This document shows positions 11,941 through 24,489 of a stretch of 64,000 nucleotides of DNA, piece after piece (positions within the stretch are counted from its first letter, which is position 1; every line of letters starts with the position of its first letter). The DNA is taken from assembly GCF_042186555.1 (NCBI RefSeq), contig NC_133325.1:90672982-90736981 (forward strand). Direction: 5' to 3'. The position numbers and the translations under genes are program-made. Source of the stretch: Aquarana catesbeiana. Lineage: Eukaryota > Chordata > Amphibia > Anura > Ranidae. The notes beneath the pieces are model-generated. The model searched no databases. It was not told the origin of the DNA and saw nothing but the letters and a program-made list of their open reading frames with translations.

Positions 11941-13115
11941 AAGTCTGTGACACTGGCGATTTCCTTATTAAAATCTCATTATGTAAAGCTTAGCTTTGCT
12001 TATTTTATTAACTTTATTGTTGATAATGTGTCTTTACCTTGGCTGTGTAATTTCCTCCAGGCTTACTTCAAACTGCTTTTAAAAAAAAGTTTTAACCTTT
12101 TGAGGAAAGCACGGCTCCCCACTGTACTTCTGGCCTGGGGGGGGGACATGAGCACTGTAGGTCTGACAGACACTGATACTGATGTCTTCACCTCCTCTCC
12201 TCTTAGCCATTCACCAATCATATGGCCATAGAGCACTGGTATTCATCAGGCCTGCAGAACAACACTTGTTGGTAATTGGATAATGCAGATTGCTCATATT
12301 TAGACCTCTTTCACACTGAAGGTGCTTCTCAGGTATTTTAGCGCTAAATATAGCCCCTGAAAAGCACCTCTCAAGCCTCCCCAGTGTGAAAGCCCGAGTG
12401 CCTACACACTGGGGGTGGTGTGCTTGCAGGATGGGGAAAAAAGAGTCCTGCAAGCAGCATCTTTGGGGCAGTTTGGGAGCGGTATATACACCACTCCCAA
12501 AACACCCTGCCCATTGAAATGAATGGGCAGGGCTGCCTGCAAAGTGCTTTGGCAGCGCCACAATACGGGCCCTTTTAACCCTTTGTTCGGCCTCTAGCGG
12601 GGGTTAAAAGCGCCCCGCTAGCGGCCAAAAAGCACTGCTCAAACTACTTTACAGCGTTGCTAAAACCCCCTTCAAAGACCCTTGTGGGGTGCAGAAAGTG
12701 ACCCCAGTGGTTTTATTCCCATTATACTACAGAGAGCAGTGTTTTCTATTGTGAAGTGCTCTGGAATTTGCCAATTCAGGGTGCTTATATGAATTGAGAT
12801 TTTGGGGGGAGATTCAGAGCAGCCCAGATCAGCCATTCTTAACATGGGTGATGTGCAATCTTAGGGTTCCTTTAGCTGTGGCTGACTGACCTCCCATTTG
12901 ATGGTGCCTGCATTCTTCTGTTGGATTGGACTACACAGGCCAGTTTTTGCCCCCACATGCCTTGGCCACCCTGTCCACTGGTTCACCAGCTTTCCTTCCT
13001 TGGACCATGTTTGGTCGGTCCTGACTGCTGTAGACCGGGAACATCCCACAAGAGTTGCAGTTTTGGACTTGCTCTAACCCTGTTGTCTAGCCCCTAACAT
13101 TTTGGCCCTTGTTAA
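11941..13115. other. CERS5-COX14 intergenic gap, left part
   Basis: There is no exon that I can support. Sequence at about 12298-12660 looks like an interspersed repeat: it has paired words GACCTCTTTCACACTGAAGG and CCCCAGTGTGAAAGCC and several GCTAGCGG-type palindromes, but I could not fix its ends. The rest shows nothing recognisable. Confidence 0.4.
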
Positions 13116-13858
13116 GTTCAATACTGGGCACTTTTGCCCCCCTTCCTGCCCAGGCCAATTTTCAGCTTTCAGCGCTGTCGCACTTTGACAATTGCGCTGT
13201 CATGCAATGTTGTACAAATAAGAAATATTTATCATTTTTTTGAGACCGCTTTATTTTGGTGGTATTCAATCGTCACTGTTTTTTTTATTTTTTGCTAAAA
13301 AGAAAATTTAGTAAATAAGTAATTTTTTTTTCCTTCACTGATGTGCGCTGATGAGGCTGCACTGATGGACACAATTTATATGACAATTGCACGGTCATGC
13401 AACACTATACCAATAATGGTGCTGATGAGGGGGCACTAATATGCAGCACTGATGAACACTAATACACTTGGGGGCACGGATAGGCAGGCACTGATGGCAT
13501 TGTTGGGGCTGCACTGATGATCAGTGCCCTGATTATCTGTACAGGTGCCCCCCTTGTGAGGAAATGCCACTTATCTGCGCTCCTTATCTCACACACGGTC
13601 AGTATGAGGAGAGGAAAGCTGATAACCTGCATTTCTTTGTTTACATGTGATCAGCTGTGTTTGGACACAGCTGATCACATGGGTAGGGTAAGAGCTGCGT
13701 CATCGGCTTTTTAGAGATTGTGTATGCGCCATGTCCCAGGGACACGGCACGCTGCTGATCGCCACACGCTGAGAGTGGGACGACGTTATATGACGTCGTC
13801 CCAGAACAATAGAACCACCCTGCTGCGGGCATTTGCCTATACGGCGGGTGGGAGGTGG
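13116..13858. mobile_element. TTAA-type non-autonomous element
   Basis: It is flanked by TTAA at 13112-13115 and 13859-13862. The right terminus GGGAGGTGG and the inner sequence AATTTTCAGCTTTCAGCGCT match other family members; the left terminus has decayed from the usual CCRCTTCAATAC to GTTCAATAC. The interior has degenerate TGATGGGCACTGATG-like words and palindromes (GATCAGCTGTG). No transposase is present. Confidence 0.65.
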
Positions 13859-14784
13859 TTAAAGTAGTTCAAACCCTTGCGCTTGCCTATTTCAGATGGC
13901 ATTGTAACAAGATGATCAATGTTATTCACTTGTGGTGCTTGACATAACTTTTGGGGGAGGGGTTATGGTGTTAATTTCTAAATCACTATGATGTTCTCTG
14001 GACACAGTGGTTACTGATCTTTATGGTAGAGGTGTGTTGGTTGTTTTGCAAATTAACAACTCTTCTTATACATTTGTTGCTTTATATATCCCACCTCCCT
14101 TTATTGTGATCTTTTGGGAAACTGGTATGGCCCAGGTGCTCCAGGTAGCAGCAGGCCCTTTAATTTTAGAGGATCTTAATATGGTGCTTTCACCCAGGGC
14201 CAATCTTAGGGTCACAGACGCCTGGGTGCAGAAATATTTCTGGTGCCCCCCACATGGGTGTGGTCATCTTACTAACTCCTCCCCTTTACAAATGTTTCTA
14301 TGGCAACAACTTCACCTCTCCATCTATAAGCCTCACCACTTTTTTGTAATCTGAATGCTTTGACAATAACTTAGTCAACAGCTTTGCCCAGCCCTAGAAG
14401 GCTTCACTTAACTTGAGGCTGGGTTCACACTTATGCGAATTGGATGCGGATTTTCTCTGCATCCAATTCGCACAGCAAGAGATTGTGACCGGCTCTCTAT
14501 GGTCCACATATCTCCACAGCGGCTCTGGTGCGAATTGCACAGGAGTCCTGTGCGTTTTTTTTTTTTGTCTGTGTGACATTAAGACGTTGCGCGCCTCTGT
14601 ACACTGTCTGGGACCTCCTCCCCCTCCCGGCTGCACTACTACCTCCCAGCTAGAATTAAAGTGCCGCTGCGCCAAGCCCAGGGAGGCAGCGCGCAGCTGA
14701 ATGCAAGTGAGTGCCACTTGACGGGCGTACCTAGAGCATTTGGCACCTGGGGCGGATCCTATATTTTGCACCCCCCAACTTTAA
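13859..14784. other. intergenic, no gene seen
   Basis: There is no supported gene. A MITE-like inverted pair occurs at about 14410-14475 (GGCTGGGTTCACACTTATGC, then GCATCCAATTCGCA facing GCGAATTGGATGC). This terminus recurs in other elements here (23915, 61862). Confidence 0.4.
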
Positions 14785-16470
14785 CCACTTAAGGACCAGG
14801 CCTTGAACTGTTCACAAGTTAAAATATTTTTTTATTTTTTTGCTAGAAAATTACTTAGAACCCCCAAACATATATTTCAGACACCCTAGGCCTAGAGAAT
14901 AAAATGGCGGTCATTGCAATACTAATACTAATATATATTTTTTTACAGGTTACCAGTTTTGAGTTACAGAGGAGGTCATGTGCTAGCATTATTGCTGTTG
15001 CTCCAGCGATCGCAGTGATACCTCACATGTGTCGTTTAAACACCATTTTCATATGTGGGCATGACTTACGTATGCGTTCTGCGTGCAAACTCGAAGGAAT
15101 GGGGCGCTTTAAATTTTTTTTTTTCTTATTTACGGTATTTTACTTTTTATTTCTACACTGTCCTTTAAAAAAAAAAATGGATCACTTTTATTCCTATTGC
15201 ATCCCTTGTAATAGAAAAAAAAAGCATGACCGAACCTCTGTGAAATGAGATCTGGGGTCAAAAAAACCTCAGACCTCACATTTACACTTAAAAGCAATAA
15301 AAAAAAAATTCAAAAATTGTCCCTTTAACCACTTGCTTACTGGGCACTTAAACCCCCCTCCTGTCCAGACCAATTTTCAGCTTTCAGCGCTGATGCACTT
15401 TGAATGACAATTGCGCAGTCATCCATCACTGTACCCAAATGAAATTTTTATCATTTTTTTTCCCACAAATAGAGCTTTCTTTTGGTGGTATTTCATCACC
15501 TCTGCAAATTTTAGTTTTGTTAAAATTAAAAAATACTGAATTTTAAAAAAAAAAAATTTTTTTTTTTTTATATTTTGTTATAAAATTTTGCAAACAGGTA
15601 ATTTTTCTCCTTCATTGATGTACGCTGATGAGGCGGCACTGATGGGCTCCGATAGGTGGCAGTGATGGGCACTGATGGGTGGCAATAATGGGCACTGATC
15701 GGTTACACTGATAAGCAGCACTACTAGGTGGCATTGATAGGTGGCACTTGTGGGCATTGATAGGTGGCACTGGCAGGGGGTACTGGTGGGCACAGATGAG
15801 GCATAATTGCCTCTTCCTCTTCGGGACCGATGTCCCTTGCACATAAGCTGGTGATCGGATTTTTTTTTCTCCTCAGGCTATTAGCCTGAGGAGAAAAAAA
15901 AACAAACAATTGCCGAGCTTTTGTTTACATCATGTGATCAGCTGTCATTGGCTGACAGCTGATCACGTGGAAAGGGGCCCCTTACTCGGATCTGTGATCA
16001 CCCGAGTCTCAGTGACTCAGGTGATCACCTGCAGGGAGCGTGCAAAGGGGAGGCCGTCATATGACGGCCTCCTGGAAATTCAGGTCCGTGCTGTGGCCGT
16101 AATTCGGCTATAGCGCGGACGGCAAGTGGTTAAGACCTTTGCGCAATAGTGGCGTTTGACGTTGTTGCTGTCATCCAGTGGCACAGAGTCGGGTGGGGGC
16201 CATTATTTAATCACTCGACATAGTGCCCAGCAGGGGAAAGGATTGAATCGTCTCCGGTAAGCGGTGAAGATTACCGGGACGTGGCGGGAGGGGGGTGGGC
16301 ACCTCTCCCGCCGTTGATAAGTGATCTTGTGGCGAATCCGCCACGGAGACCACTTTTATCTCAAAGTGGATCGCTGAAGAAAATACCGGGGTTATGGCAG
16401 CTATGTGCTGCCAAAACAACTGTAACGTCAAAGGACCAACGTGTATCGACGTTGGACAGTCTGGAAGTGG
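14785..16470. mobile_element. outer TTAA-type element, interrupted by a second one
   Basis: TTAA copies at 14781-14784 and 16471-16474 flank termini CCACTTAAGGACC and CTGGAAGTGG. Both halves match the element at 2198-3384 in reverse orientation (for example TTGCTGTTGCTCCAGCGATC, and TACCGGGGTTATGGCAGC near the right end). The halves are separated by an inserted element at 15329-16129 with its own TTAA copies. It carries no transposase. Confidence 0.75.
15329..16129. mobile_element. inner TTAA-type element nested in the outer one
   Basis: It is bounded by TTAA at 15325-15328 and 16130-16133, with termini CCACTTGCTTACTGGGC and GGACGGCAAGTGG. It belongs to the subfamily seen at 13116-13858 (AATTTTCAGCTTTCAGCGCT near one end, GATCAGCTG palindromes inside). 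It contains degenerate tandem TGATAGGTGGCACT words at 15630-15790. Confidence 0.75.
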
Positions 16471-16647
16471 TTAAAATGTAAAAACACCCACAAAATTTTG
16501 TAATATTTCCAAGAATATTTATTGCACAAATTTCACAGCCCCCCTCAGCCTCCGTCTCTCTAATCACCGTGCTCCCTTTTATTTATTCTCTGTCTCCTTT
16601 GTCCTACCTTTGGCATAAACAGCTAATACTATTAGCAATGTGTTTAA

Positions 16648-17986
16648 CCACATGCCGACTCCCAGCTGCCAGAATGGCTCCCCTGTGCGAATCGCCATAG
16701 CTGTACGGCGGTCGCTGTAAGGGGTAAAGGGGGCGCCCGCCACGTCTCTGAGGAGCCGATGCGCATGCCTGGCGGCCGCGATGTCCGCCGGGCACCTGCG
16801 ATCGCTTGTGACAGAGCAGGAACATGGATCTGTGTGTGTGTAAACACACAAATCCACGTCCTGTCAAGGGAGAGGAGACAGATCTTGTGTTCGTAGTATA
16901 TAGGAACACCGATCGGTCTCCTCCCCCAGTTAGAACACACAGTGAGGGAACACACTTAACCCCTTGATTGCCCCCTAGTGTTAACCCCTTCCCTGCCAGT
17001 GACATTTATACAGTAATCAGTGGCTATTTATAGCACTGATCGCTGTATAAATGTCAATGGTTTAAAAAAAAGTGTCCGATCTGTCCGCCGCAATGTCGCA
17101 GTCTGAATAAAAACCGCAGATGGCCACCATTACTAGTAAAAAAAAAAATAATAATAAAAATGCCATAAATCAATAACCTATTTTGCAGGCGCTATAACTG
17201 TTGCGCAAACCAATCAATATACGCTTATTGCATTTTTTTTTTTTTTTTTACCCAAAATATGTAGATTACATATCGGCCTAAACTGAGGAAAAAAAAGTTT
17301 GTTTTTTTTTTTAAATTTGGGATATTTATTATAGCAAAAAGTAAAAAATATTGTGTTTTTTTTCAAAACTGACCCCTTTTTTTGTTTATAGGTTTTTGGT
17401 GAACCACCTCCCACCCAGCCACTGCACATAAATGGCCGGGTGGACCTTTCCTCGTTCTGAGTGAATGTTCATGAGGGAATCTGCAGCTCTCTGACAGCTC
17501 TTTATGAGAGGATAATTTTATACAGAGAGCGGTCACAGATCCCCCACAAACAGTACACCAAGCACCACTGATACCCCTGTCCCCATCACATCTTTCACAG
17601 TGCAAAAAACATCTGTCTGTTCCCCATCACCAAATAAACCCTGATTTGGGTTATTTTTACCAAAGAAATGTAGCATAATTTTTGGTCAAAATTTATGAAG
17701 AGAGATTACTGATTTGTAAAATTATATAACAGAAATGAAGAAAAATACATTTTTTTTTTTTTTTTTAAATTTTCGGTCTTTTTTTAAATTTTGTAGCGTA
17801 AAAAATTAAACAAAAAAATACCAGTGGTAATTAAATACGACCAAAAGAAATCTCTATTTGTGTGAAAAAAAAAAATATAAAAATGTAATTTGGGTGTTGC
17901 ATGACCGCTAATTCTCATTCAAAGTGCCTCAGTGCTGAAAATTGGTCTGGGAAGAAAGGGGGTGAAAGTGCCCTGTATTGAAGCGG
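16648..17986. mobile_element. TTAA-type element, probably composite
   Basis: It is bounded by TTAA at 16644-16647 and 17987-17990, with termini CCACATGCCGAC and TATTGAAGCGG. The block 17395-17660 is unlike the rest of the family and interrupts the usual order of internal words (ATAGCAAAAAGTAAAAAATA before it, ACCAAAAGAAATCTCTATTT after it), so a second insertion or recombination is likely. It is non-coding. Confidence 0.6.
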
Positions 17987-18589
17987 TTAAGTAAGAGATT
18001 GCAAACATACTACATGCGATGGTTAGAGACTGCAGACATAATACAGGAGATCAATACAACCTCACCAGTGCATGGAACACGCAGAGCAGCGATCTCCCTC
18101 TGTGTCACAGAGCTTGGATTTGAATCACCCCTGCGGCTGCTGTAACAAAGTCCCGCCTCCTAGACCTGCTCCTATGATACACGTCACACTGATTAAATTT
18201 CCCCAGCATTGGATCAGTGTGCCGTCTATCAAGTCCAAGCTCTGTGACACAGCGGGAGATCGGCGCTCTGCATGCCACGAGGAGGGAGGGGGAGGACTCT
18301 GCACTTGAGCTTCAGCGCTCCCTCCTCTGCCTCAGCCTGGGCGCGGTGCGGCCCTGCTTTCACCTAACGTACACAGATTTCCTACAGACTCGAAACTGCT
18401 CTTCTCCCTTTTTTTTGTCCTAATTTTGTGTACCACCGCTTTTTTTTTTTTTTTTTAATCATGATACTGTGTACTAGTGCCACAGTGCCTTTATATTATT
18501 CATTCCAAAAAAAACTATAAATTCAGTGATTTAATGTGCCCTCAGGCACTACTATTTAAACCCTTCAAAAAATAAAATAAATATCTGTG

Positions 18590-19390
18590 TACATGTTCCT
18601 ATGTCCAAAAAAAAAAAAATGTGAAACACATATGATCACGTACCCCAAGAAGTTTAATACAAAACCTTACACCCAATAATTAAAGTGAAGACATGTTGAA
18701 AACAGGCATATAAAAATATATAACACTGCTCAATAAACAATATATAAAAGCATAGAAATATCAATGTGTGTCCCAGGTAAAAAGTCCAATACACTCAGTG
18801 TAGTAAACGTTTCCAAGTGATTAATGGGTTCCAGTTTAAATAGCCACAATCTGAATAACCACAGTGAGTTATCAGCTTCCTCCTATTATTCTGTTTCTTA
18901 ATTGTGCAGCTAAATACCACCCTTTTGTGCATCCAGCACCGCTTATAAATTGGCCACTCACGCGCCTTTGGTTTATTAGTTGGATAACCACTCCAAACCA
19001 TGGATCACTCAGCAACCTCTTCAGATTGTGTGTTAGCGGATAGGGTCTCCAGCTCTCATGGAAAATAAATGGCCATCATGGTGTAGTATATAAAACTTGT
19101 TTATTTTTAAATTATAAAAAGGACTATTGCACTCACATGTTTAAGTGCTCATGAGCCGGCACCAAGCTTTTCCAGCCGTGTGTGTGGGGACCGAGATATC
19201 GGTGTGCGTTCCCCTGTGTAATTCCGTGCGTTCCAGCCCTCGCTCTGATCAGGCAGGAAATGGCGTCAAAAACTCCCAGCAGCCTCTACGCATTCCGCAA
19301 GCATTGATTGCGTCGTCATTGCGTCCTGATGACGCAATCCATGCTTGCGAAACGCGTAGAGGCTGCTGGCAGTTTTTAACGCTATTTCCA
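18590..19390 (-). mobile_element. possible Penelope-like terminal (pLTR-like) sequence
   Basis: The sequence has no open frame. It carries a GAAACGCGTAGAGGC word of the kind seen in the non-coding ends of amphibian Penelope-like elements. At its right end is a long palindrome (19256-19319 against 19326-19388) with a hammerhead-like core. The family assignment is tentative, since no reverse transcriptase or GIY-YIG sequence is attached. Confidence 0.35.
19256..19388. repeat. perfect-to-near-perfect palindrome with hammerhead-like core
   Basis: Arms of about 63 bp (GGAAATGGCGTCAAAAACTC facing its complement) meet at about 19322. The right arm reads CTGATGA at 19326, GCAA at 19334, TTGC at 19345 and GAAAC at 19349. 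CTGATGA and GAAAC around a GCAA/TTGC stem are the two conserved blocks of a hammerhead core, with one extra C. The left arm has the mutated inverse copy. Confidence 0.55.
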
Positions 19391-19719
19391 GGCATTGCGC
19401 GATTCGTCAGGAAACAATTGTGGTGCAATCGCACCGCGATTTGGGTGCCGTTGAAAGTAAAGGGGATCCCAAGTGCGCCCTGCGTTTTGCGGCGATTCCG
19501 CGCGTGATCCGGAACGCCATGGTGTGAACGCAGCCTTAGCAATTTTTGTGCAGCAAATTTCCAATGTGCTGTAACACATTGCAATGCTCTGCAGCCAACA
19601 GAACTACCCAGAAATGTAATCACTCTCCATCCTTAAGCCATTTTATAAACAGTGGTTATACCAGGATCATGTTTGAGGCTACAACCACGATTGTGGTTTT
19701 TTTTTTTTTTTTTTCAGCA

Positions 19720-21055
19720 GATTATCCCCTACAATGTAAAAGTTATCTGAGTGGCTATAGAGCTGCTGGATCACTTTTACAAGTGGCAGGAGGTCCCCCT
19801 CCCACTGCCACCATTACTGGCCTCCCTAAATGAACGATGGCATCCCCCGACACAATGAGAGGAACAGATGCTGTTCCCCTCACTGTGTGACGTCCGAAAC
19901 CGGAAGCGATGAGGATGTTGTCACTTCTGGTTTTGGTCTGAGGAAAACAAACCATCACTGACTTGTCAAAGCATCTGATCAAATTGAAGATAAAGATTTC
20001 CTCTGGGTGGGACTTTGGACAGGGCAGATGGCAAATGAAGTGTGAAGAGAATATAAAAAAAAATAATAAATAAGCATCTGATCAAAGTGATCTCAGTTTG
20101 ATTAGATGCTCAGGAGGCCAGTAGAGAGACCTGGGCTCTAACTCTAATAGACCCCAGATTTCTCCAAAAAGATGACCTGGCATGGCATGACCCATGCTAT
20201 GACATGGGATGTTGTTCACCCCTTGTAATAGCAATAAAGTTGAACCAAAAGTATCAGAAGACAGATCTGGGCTGTAATAGACATCCCCGAAAAGGATGAC
20301 CTGGCATGGTCCATGCTACCACAAGGGATGTTGATCATCCCCCAAAAAAATGAAATGTACAATGCAAACAAAAACATTTAATTTTTAGCATCACCCCCAT
20401 GCTGATGTGCATGTAGGTCCCACGCCCATATGTAAACAGTGATCGCACCACACATATCAGATGTATCACCACTAATGTCAAAGTAACAGCAATAATTCTG
20501 GCTCCAGACCTCCTGGGCTTTTAAAGTGGTGCAAGATTTTTAGGTAGCGTAGTCTGGCGCCGCTTCATTGGCGTGTGCGGTTTTAAAGCGTGGCATGTTA
20601 AGTATCTATTTACTCGGTGTAACATCATCTTCTACATTTTACAAAAAAAATGGGTATTATATTTTGTTTGTGTTCACTAAAATGCATTTTTTTTCTTGAA
20701 AATTTGCGTTTCATAAACCACTGAGCAAATAACGTGCAAAAAAACAAAACCTTTTTATTCTCCAGGGTCTCTGCTTAACCAGGGGTGGGGCCCACATGCG
20801 ACGTCATCGTCCCAGCAATAAATGACTGCTGAAATGCAGCAACACACTGGTGGCCTGACGGTCCGGACAGAAGCGTCACTTGGTCCGTGTTCAGACTGTG
20901 GGCCCCCATTTAATGATGGCTGCTCTAGGCTCTCTGCTAAAAAAAAAATGTATATGATGTTTTGGGGTTCTACGTAATTTTCTAGGGAAAAAAAAAAGCA
21001 AGCTGATTTTTACATGTATGACAGAAGTGTTAGAATTCGTCTGGACTGGAAGTGG
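19720..21055. mobile_element. TTAA-type element, right end clear, left end uncertain
   Basis: The right terminus is GACTGGAAGTGG followed by TTAA (21056-21059). Internal words match the 2198-3384 family (AATAATTCTGGCTCCAGACC, TGTAACATCATCTTCTAC). The left boundary is not definable; a run of T at 19697-19714 precedes it. The interior duplicates a TAATAGACCCC / GGCATGGTCCATGCTA block at about 20140 and 20275. Confidence 0.5.
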
Positions 21056-21643
21056 TTAAAAAGAAAAAGATAGAGGAATAAAAATAAAAACAATTAATGC
21101 AACACACACAGAATAACCCCTGGGGTGTAAACGAGCTCTCATTTTGCAATTTACTTCAAGTTGTCTGCAACAGTTCTTCCTTCAGAGAATTGTTTAATAA
21201 AAGGCTAAAGGATGACTAAAATGCTGACATCATAATGAGTCACTGTGGTGTTCATTGAGAACTGTACTGTCAGAACAATGAAGAGGAAACAGGATAGGAC
21301 TTTGTGTAAAATTTTTCTGACTAAACTTGAGAGATCTTGACACCGTGTTACACCATAATTGCATTTGTCATTGCTAAATGTTCCGGCTGTCATAAATATT
21401 TACACCCGGCAATGTAAGACAATATCACTTCCACCCACTTTTTTTTAACCACTTAAGCTCTGGAAGGTTTACCACAGGAGCCATGCCTTCTGTACTGACA
21501 GAACAGCGATCTTCCTTGTTCACATAGACAGACTGGCATTCTATCAATGTAACGAACGATTAGTGAGTGCTGGTGGACATTGGGATCAGCACGATACCCA
21601 GAAGTGCAGGATCACATTTTATATATATAATCATACATACACA

Positions 21644-23285
21644 CAGTATCTCACAAAAGTGAGTACACCCCTCACATTTTTTGTAAATATTTTATTATAT
21701 CTTTTCATGTGACAACACTGAAGAAATGACACTTTGCTACAATGTAAAGTAGTGAGTGTACAGCTTGTATAACAGTGTAAATTTGCTGTCCCCTCAAAAA
21801 TACTCAACACAGCCATTAATGTCTAAACCGATGGCGACAAATGTGAGTACACCCCTAAGTAAAAATATCCAAATTGGGCCCAATTAGCCATTTTCCCTCC
21901 CTGGTGTCATGTGACTCGTTAGTGTTACAAGGTCTCAGGTGTAATTGGGGAGCAGGTGTGTTAAATTTGGTGTTATCACTCTCATTCTCTCACACTGGTC
22001 ACTGGAAGTTCAACATGGCACCTCATGGCAAAGAACTCTCTGAGGATATGAAAAAAAAGAATTGTTGCTCTACATAAAGATGGCTTAGGCTGTAAGAAGA
22101 TTGCCAAGACCCTGAAACTGAGCTGCAGCACGGTGGCCAAGACCATACAGCAGTTTAACAGAACAGGTTCCACTCAGAACAGGCCTCGCCATGGTCGACC
22201 AAAGAAGCTGAGTGCACGTGATCAGCATCATATCCAGGGGTTGTCTTTGGGGAATAGACGTATGAGTGCTGCCAGCATTGCTGCATAGGTTGAAGGGGTG
22301 GGGGGTCAGTCTGTCAGTGCTCAGACCATACGCCGCACACTGCATCAAATTGGTCTGCATGGCTGTCATCCCAGAAGGAAGCCTCTTCTAAAGATGATGC
22401 ACAAGAAAGCCCACAAACAGTTTGCTGAAGACAAGCAGACCAAAGACGTGGATTACTGGAACCATGTCCTGTGGTCTGATGAGACCAAGATAAACTTATT
22501 TGGTTTAGATGGTATCAAGTGTGTGTTTGGCGGCAACCAGGTGAGGAGTACAAAGACAAGTGTGTCTTGACTACAGCCAAGCATGGTGGTGGGAGTGTCA
22601 TGGTCTGGGGCTGCATGAGTGCTGCCAGCACTGGGGAGCTACAGTTCATTGAGGGAACCATGAATGCCAACATGTACTGTGACATACTAAAGCAGAGCAT
22701 GATCTCCTCCCTTCAGAGACTGGGACGCAGGGCAGTATTCCAACATGATAACGACCCCAAACACACCTCCAAGACGACCACTGCCTTGCTAAAGAAGCTG
22801 AGGGTAAAGGTGATGGACTGGCCAAGCATGTATCCAGGCATAAACCCTATTGAGCATCTGTGGGGCATCCTCAAATGAAAGGTGGAGGAGCGGAAGGTCT
22901 CTAACATCCACCAGCTCCATGATGTCGTCATGGAGGAGTGAAAGAGGACTCCAGTGGCAATCTGTGAAGCTCTGGTGAACTCCATGCCCAAGAGGGTTAA
23001 GACAGTGCTGGAGAATAATGGTGGCCACACAAAATATTGACACTTTGGGCCCAATTTGGACATTTTCACTTAGGGGTGTACTCACTTTTGTTGCCAGTGG
23101 TTTAGACATTAATGGCTGAGTGTTGAGTTATTCTGAGAGGACAGCAAATTTACATTGTTATACAAGCTGTACACTCACTACTTTACATTGTAGCAAAGTG
23201 TAATTTCTTCAGTGTTGTCACATGAAAAGATAGAATAAAATATTTACAAAAATGTGAGGGGTGTACTCACTTTTGTGAGATACTG
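21644..23285 (+). mobile_element. Tc1-like transposon, decayed
   Basis: The termini CAGTATCTCACAAAAGTGAG and its complement CTCACTTTTGTGAGATACTG are inverted over roughly 220 bp each (21644-21867, 23051-23285). Internal subterminal copies of GTGAGTACACCCCT occur, as in Tc1 elements with long inverted repeats. The right flank is TA; the left flank reads CA, probably a mutated TA. The transposase between them is broken. A partial copy of the same family's right end lies at 54541-54710. Confidence 0.9.
22015..23040 (+). pseudogene. Tc1-like transposase pseudogene
   Basis: This was a DD34E-type transposase that cuts and pastes Tc1 DNA. It starts MAPHGKELSEDMKK at 22015. An extra A in the run near 22050 shifts frame at once; the helix-turn-helix region and AT-hook-like stretch then read in another frame. 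Further lesions are TAG near 22285, a frameshift near 22540, TGA at 22876-22878 and TGA near 22939. Readable catalytic-core pieces include WSDETKINLFG (first aspartate region), VWGCMSA, FQHDNDPKHTS (second aspartate region) and WPSMYPGINPIEHLWG (glutamate region). The natural stop is at 23038-23040. At least five lesions make it non-functional. Confidence 0.9.
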
Positions 23286-23356
23286 TATATATACGGGATC
23301 CTATGCAGTACGGCCGCCCTGTAGCAGTAAATGTGCTGGGGGCGGTCGGCAACTAG

Positions 23357-24489
23357 TTAAGTTCCCCCCCACGTTGGTGATCACATTTCCATTATTCATC
23401 AGAAGTTTTTTTTTTCATCCAAAGCTAACTTATTTGTCCATCAGAACAGTCCTCTTCCACTGTACCTCGCCACGGCAAGGTATGCCATATACAGCTGCCC
23501 ATTGGCTCCTGGGATATGTCCCTTCCCGACTCTTGTAAAAGCAATTCAGAGGCTAATTACCTACTAAAATTACTTTTAAAAAAAGAGCCAACCACCGATC
23601 CTAAAAAAAAACAGTACCAGGGTGGTGCCTGCAGCTGCGAGCATAGTCCCAGTATATCTGCTTGAAGTCCACTGACATACAGGTACATCACTGGTCAGCA
23701 AGTGGTTTGAGGTTTTCTCTAGTCAAAACCTTTTCTTTTTTTAGTTTTAAATAGAAGTGGAAGAGGACCAGCCCTTCTGTCAAGTTTTTTTTCTGCATTT
23801 ACCTCCCTATTTGTACTGGTGACAATTGTCACTGAGAAAGAAGGTAAGGGGGAAATCCACAATGTTGGAGTTGTCCCCTTCTGTCTTCTGGTGACATTTT
23901 CTACTGAGGGACTCCTGTCTAAGGCTGGGTTCACATATATGCAAACTGGATGTGGGTTTTTCCCCTGCATCCAATTTGCATGACAGGCAAGTGTGAGCCG
24001 ATTCACACAGGTCCAGGACGGCCACGGTCCGTATTGCAGAAGGGTCCTGTGCGCCTTTGGGTCAGTTTTAGGTGCGAGTTCAGGCAAAAATTCAGACCTG
24101 AATCTGTGTACTCAAACACACTGGACCCCATGCTGCAACCTGCGGTGGCACATATGTAAACACGGCCTAAGAGAAGAATTGCACTCACTTTGGGAGATGT
24201 CCCCTAACTTTGTTTTATTACAGGGGCAGGAAATAAAAAGGGAAATTTCTCCAATGACACACAGACATCAAAAAAAAAAAACACCCAAGTAGTTTATGCA
24301 TCTAACATATTGCACAAGAGCTGTACCAATCTGTTTGACGTATAGCTTCTCTCCCGCAGCCCGCTGTTCTTCTACTTAGGGTGGCCATACACTGGAAATG
24401 TCACCTGGTTCCTGATAAACAGACAGAAATATGCCTAGTGGGTGGCCTTGTCAGCCCCCCTCCCACCTGACATTCTTTGAAAGATCGAA
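23357..24489. other. intergenic, mostly small-repeat sequence
   Basis: No gene is supported. A MITE-like unit spans about 23915-24172, with left end TAAGGCTGGGTTCACA and a decayed right end ATGTAAACACGGCCTAAG. Sequence near 23440-23560 resembles the ends of TTAA-family elements (GTAAAAGCAATTCAGAGGCT). Nothing else is recognised. Confidence 0.4.

Larger units (their letters stand above)
21449..23356. mobile_element. short TTAA-type element carrying a nested Tc1
   Basis: The outer bounds are TTAA at 21445-21448 and 23357-23360, with left end CCACTTAAGCTCTGG and a degraded right end GGCAACTAG. Only about 265 bp belong to this element; the rest is the Tc1 copy at 21644-23285. It is non-coding apart from the insert. 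Confidence 0.55.

Noticed and set aside
16579..17005. Three overlapping - strand frames of 92-133 codons
   Set aside because: They fall inside a TTAA element and correspond to its palindromic left end; similar frames recur at 31913-32359 in a sister copy without coding constraint.
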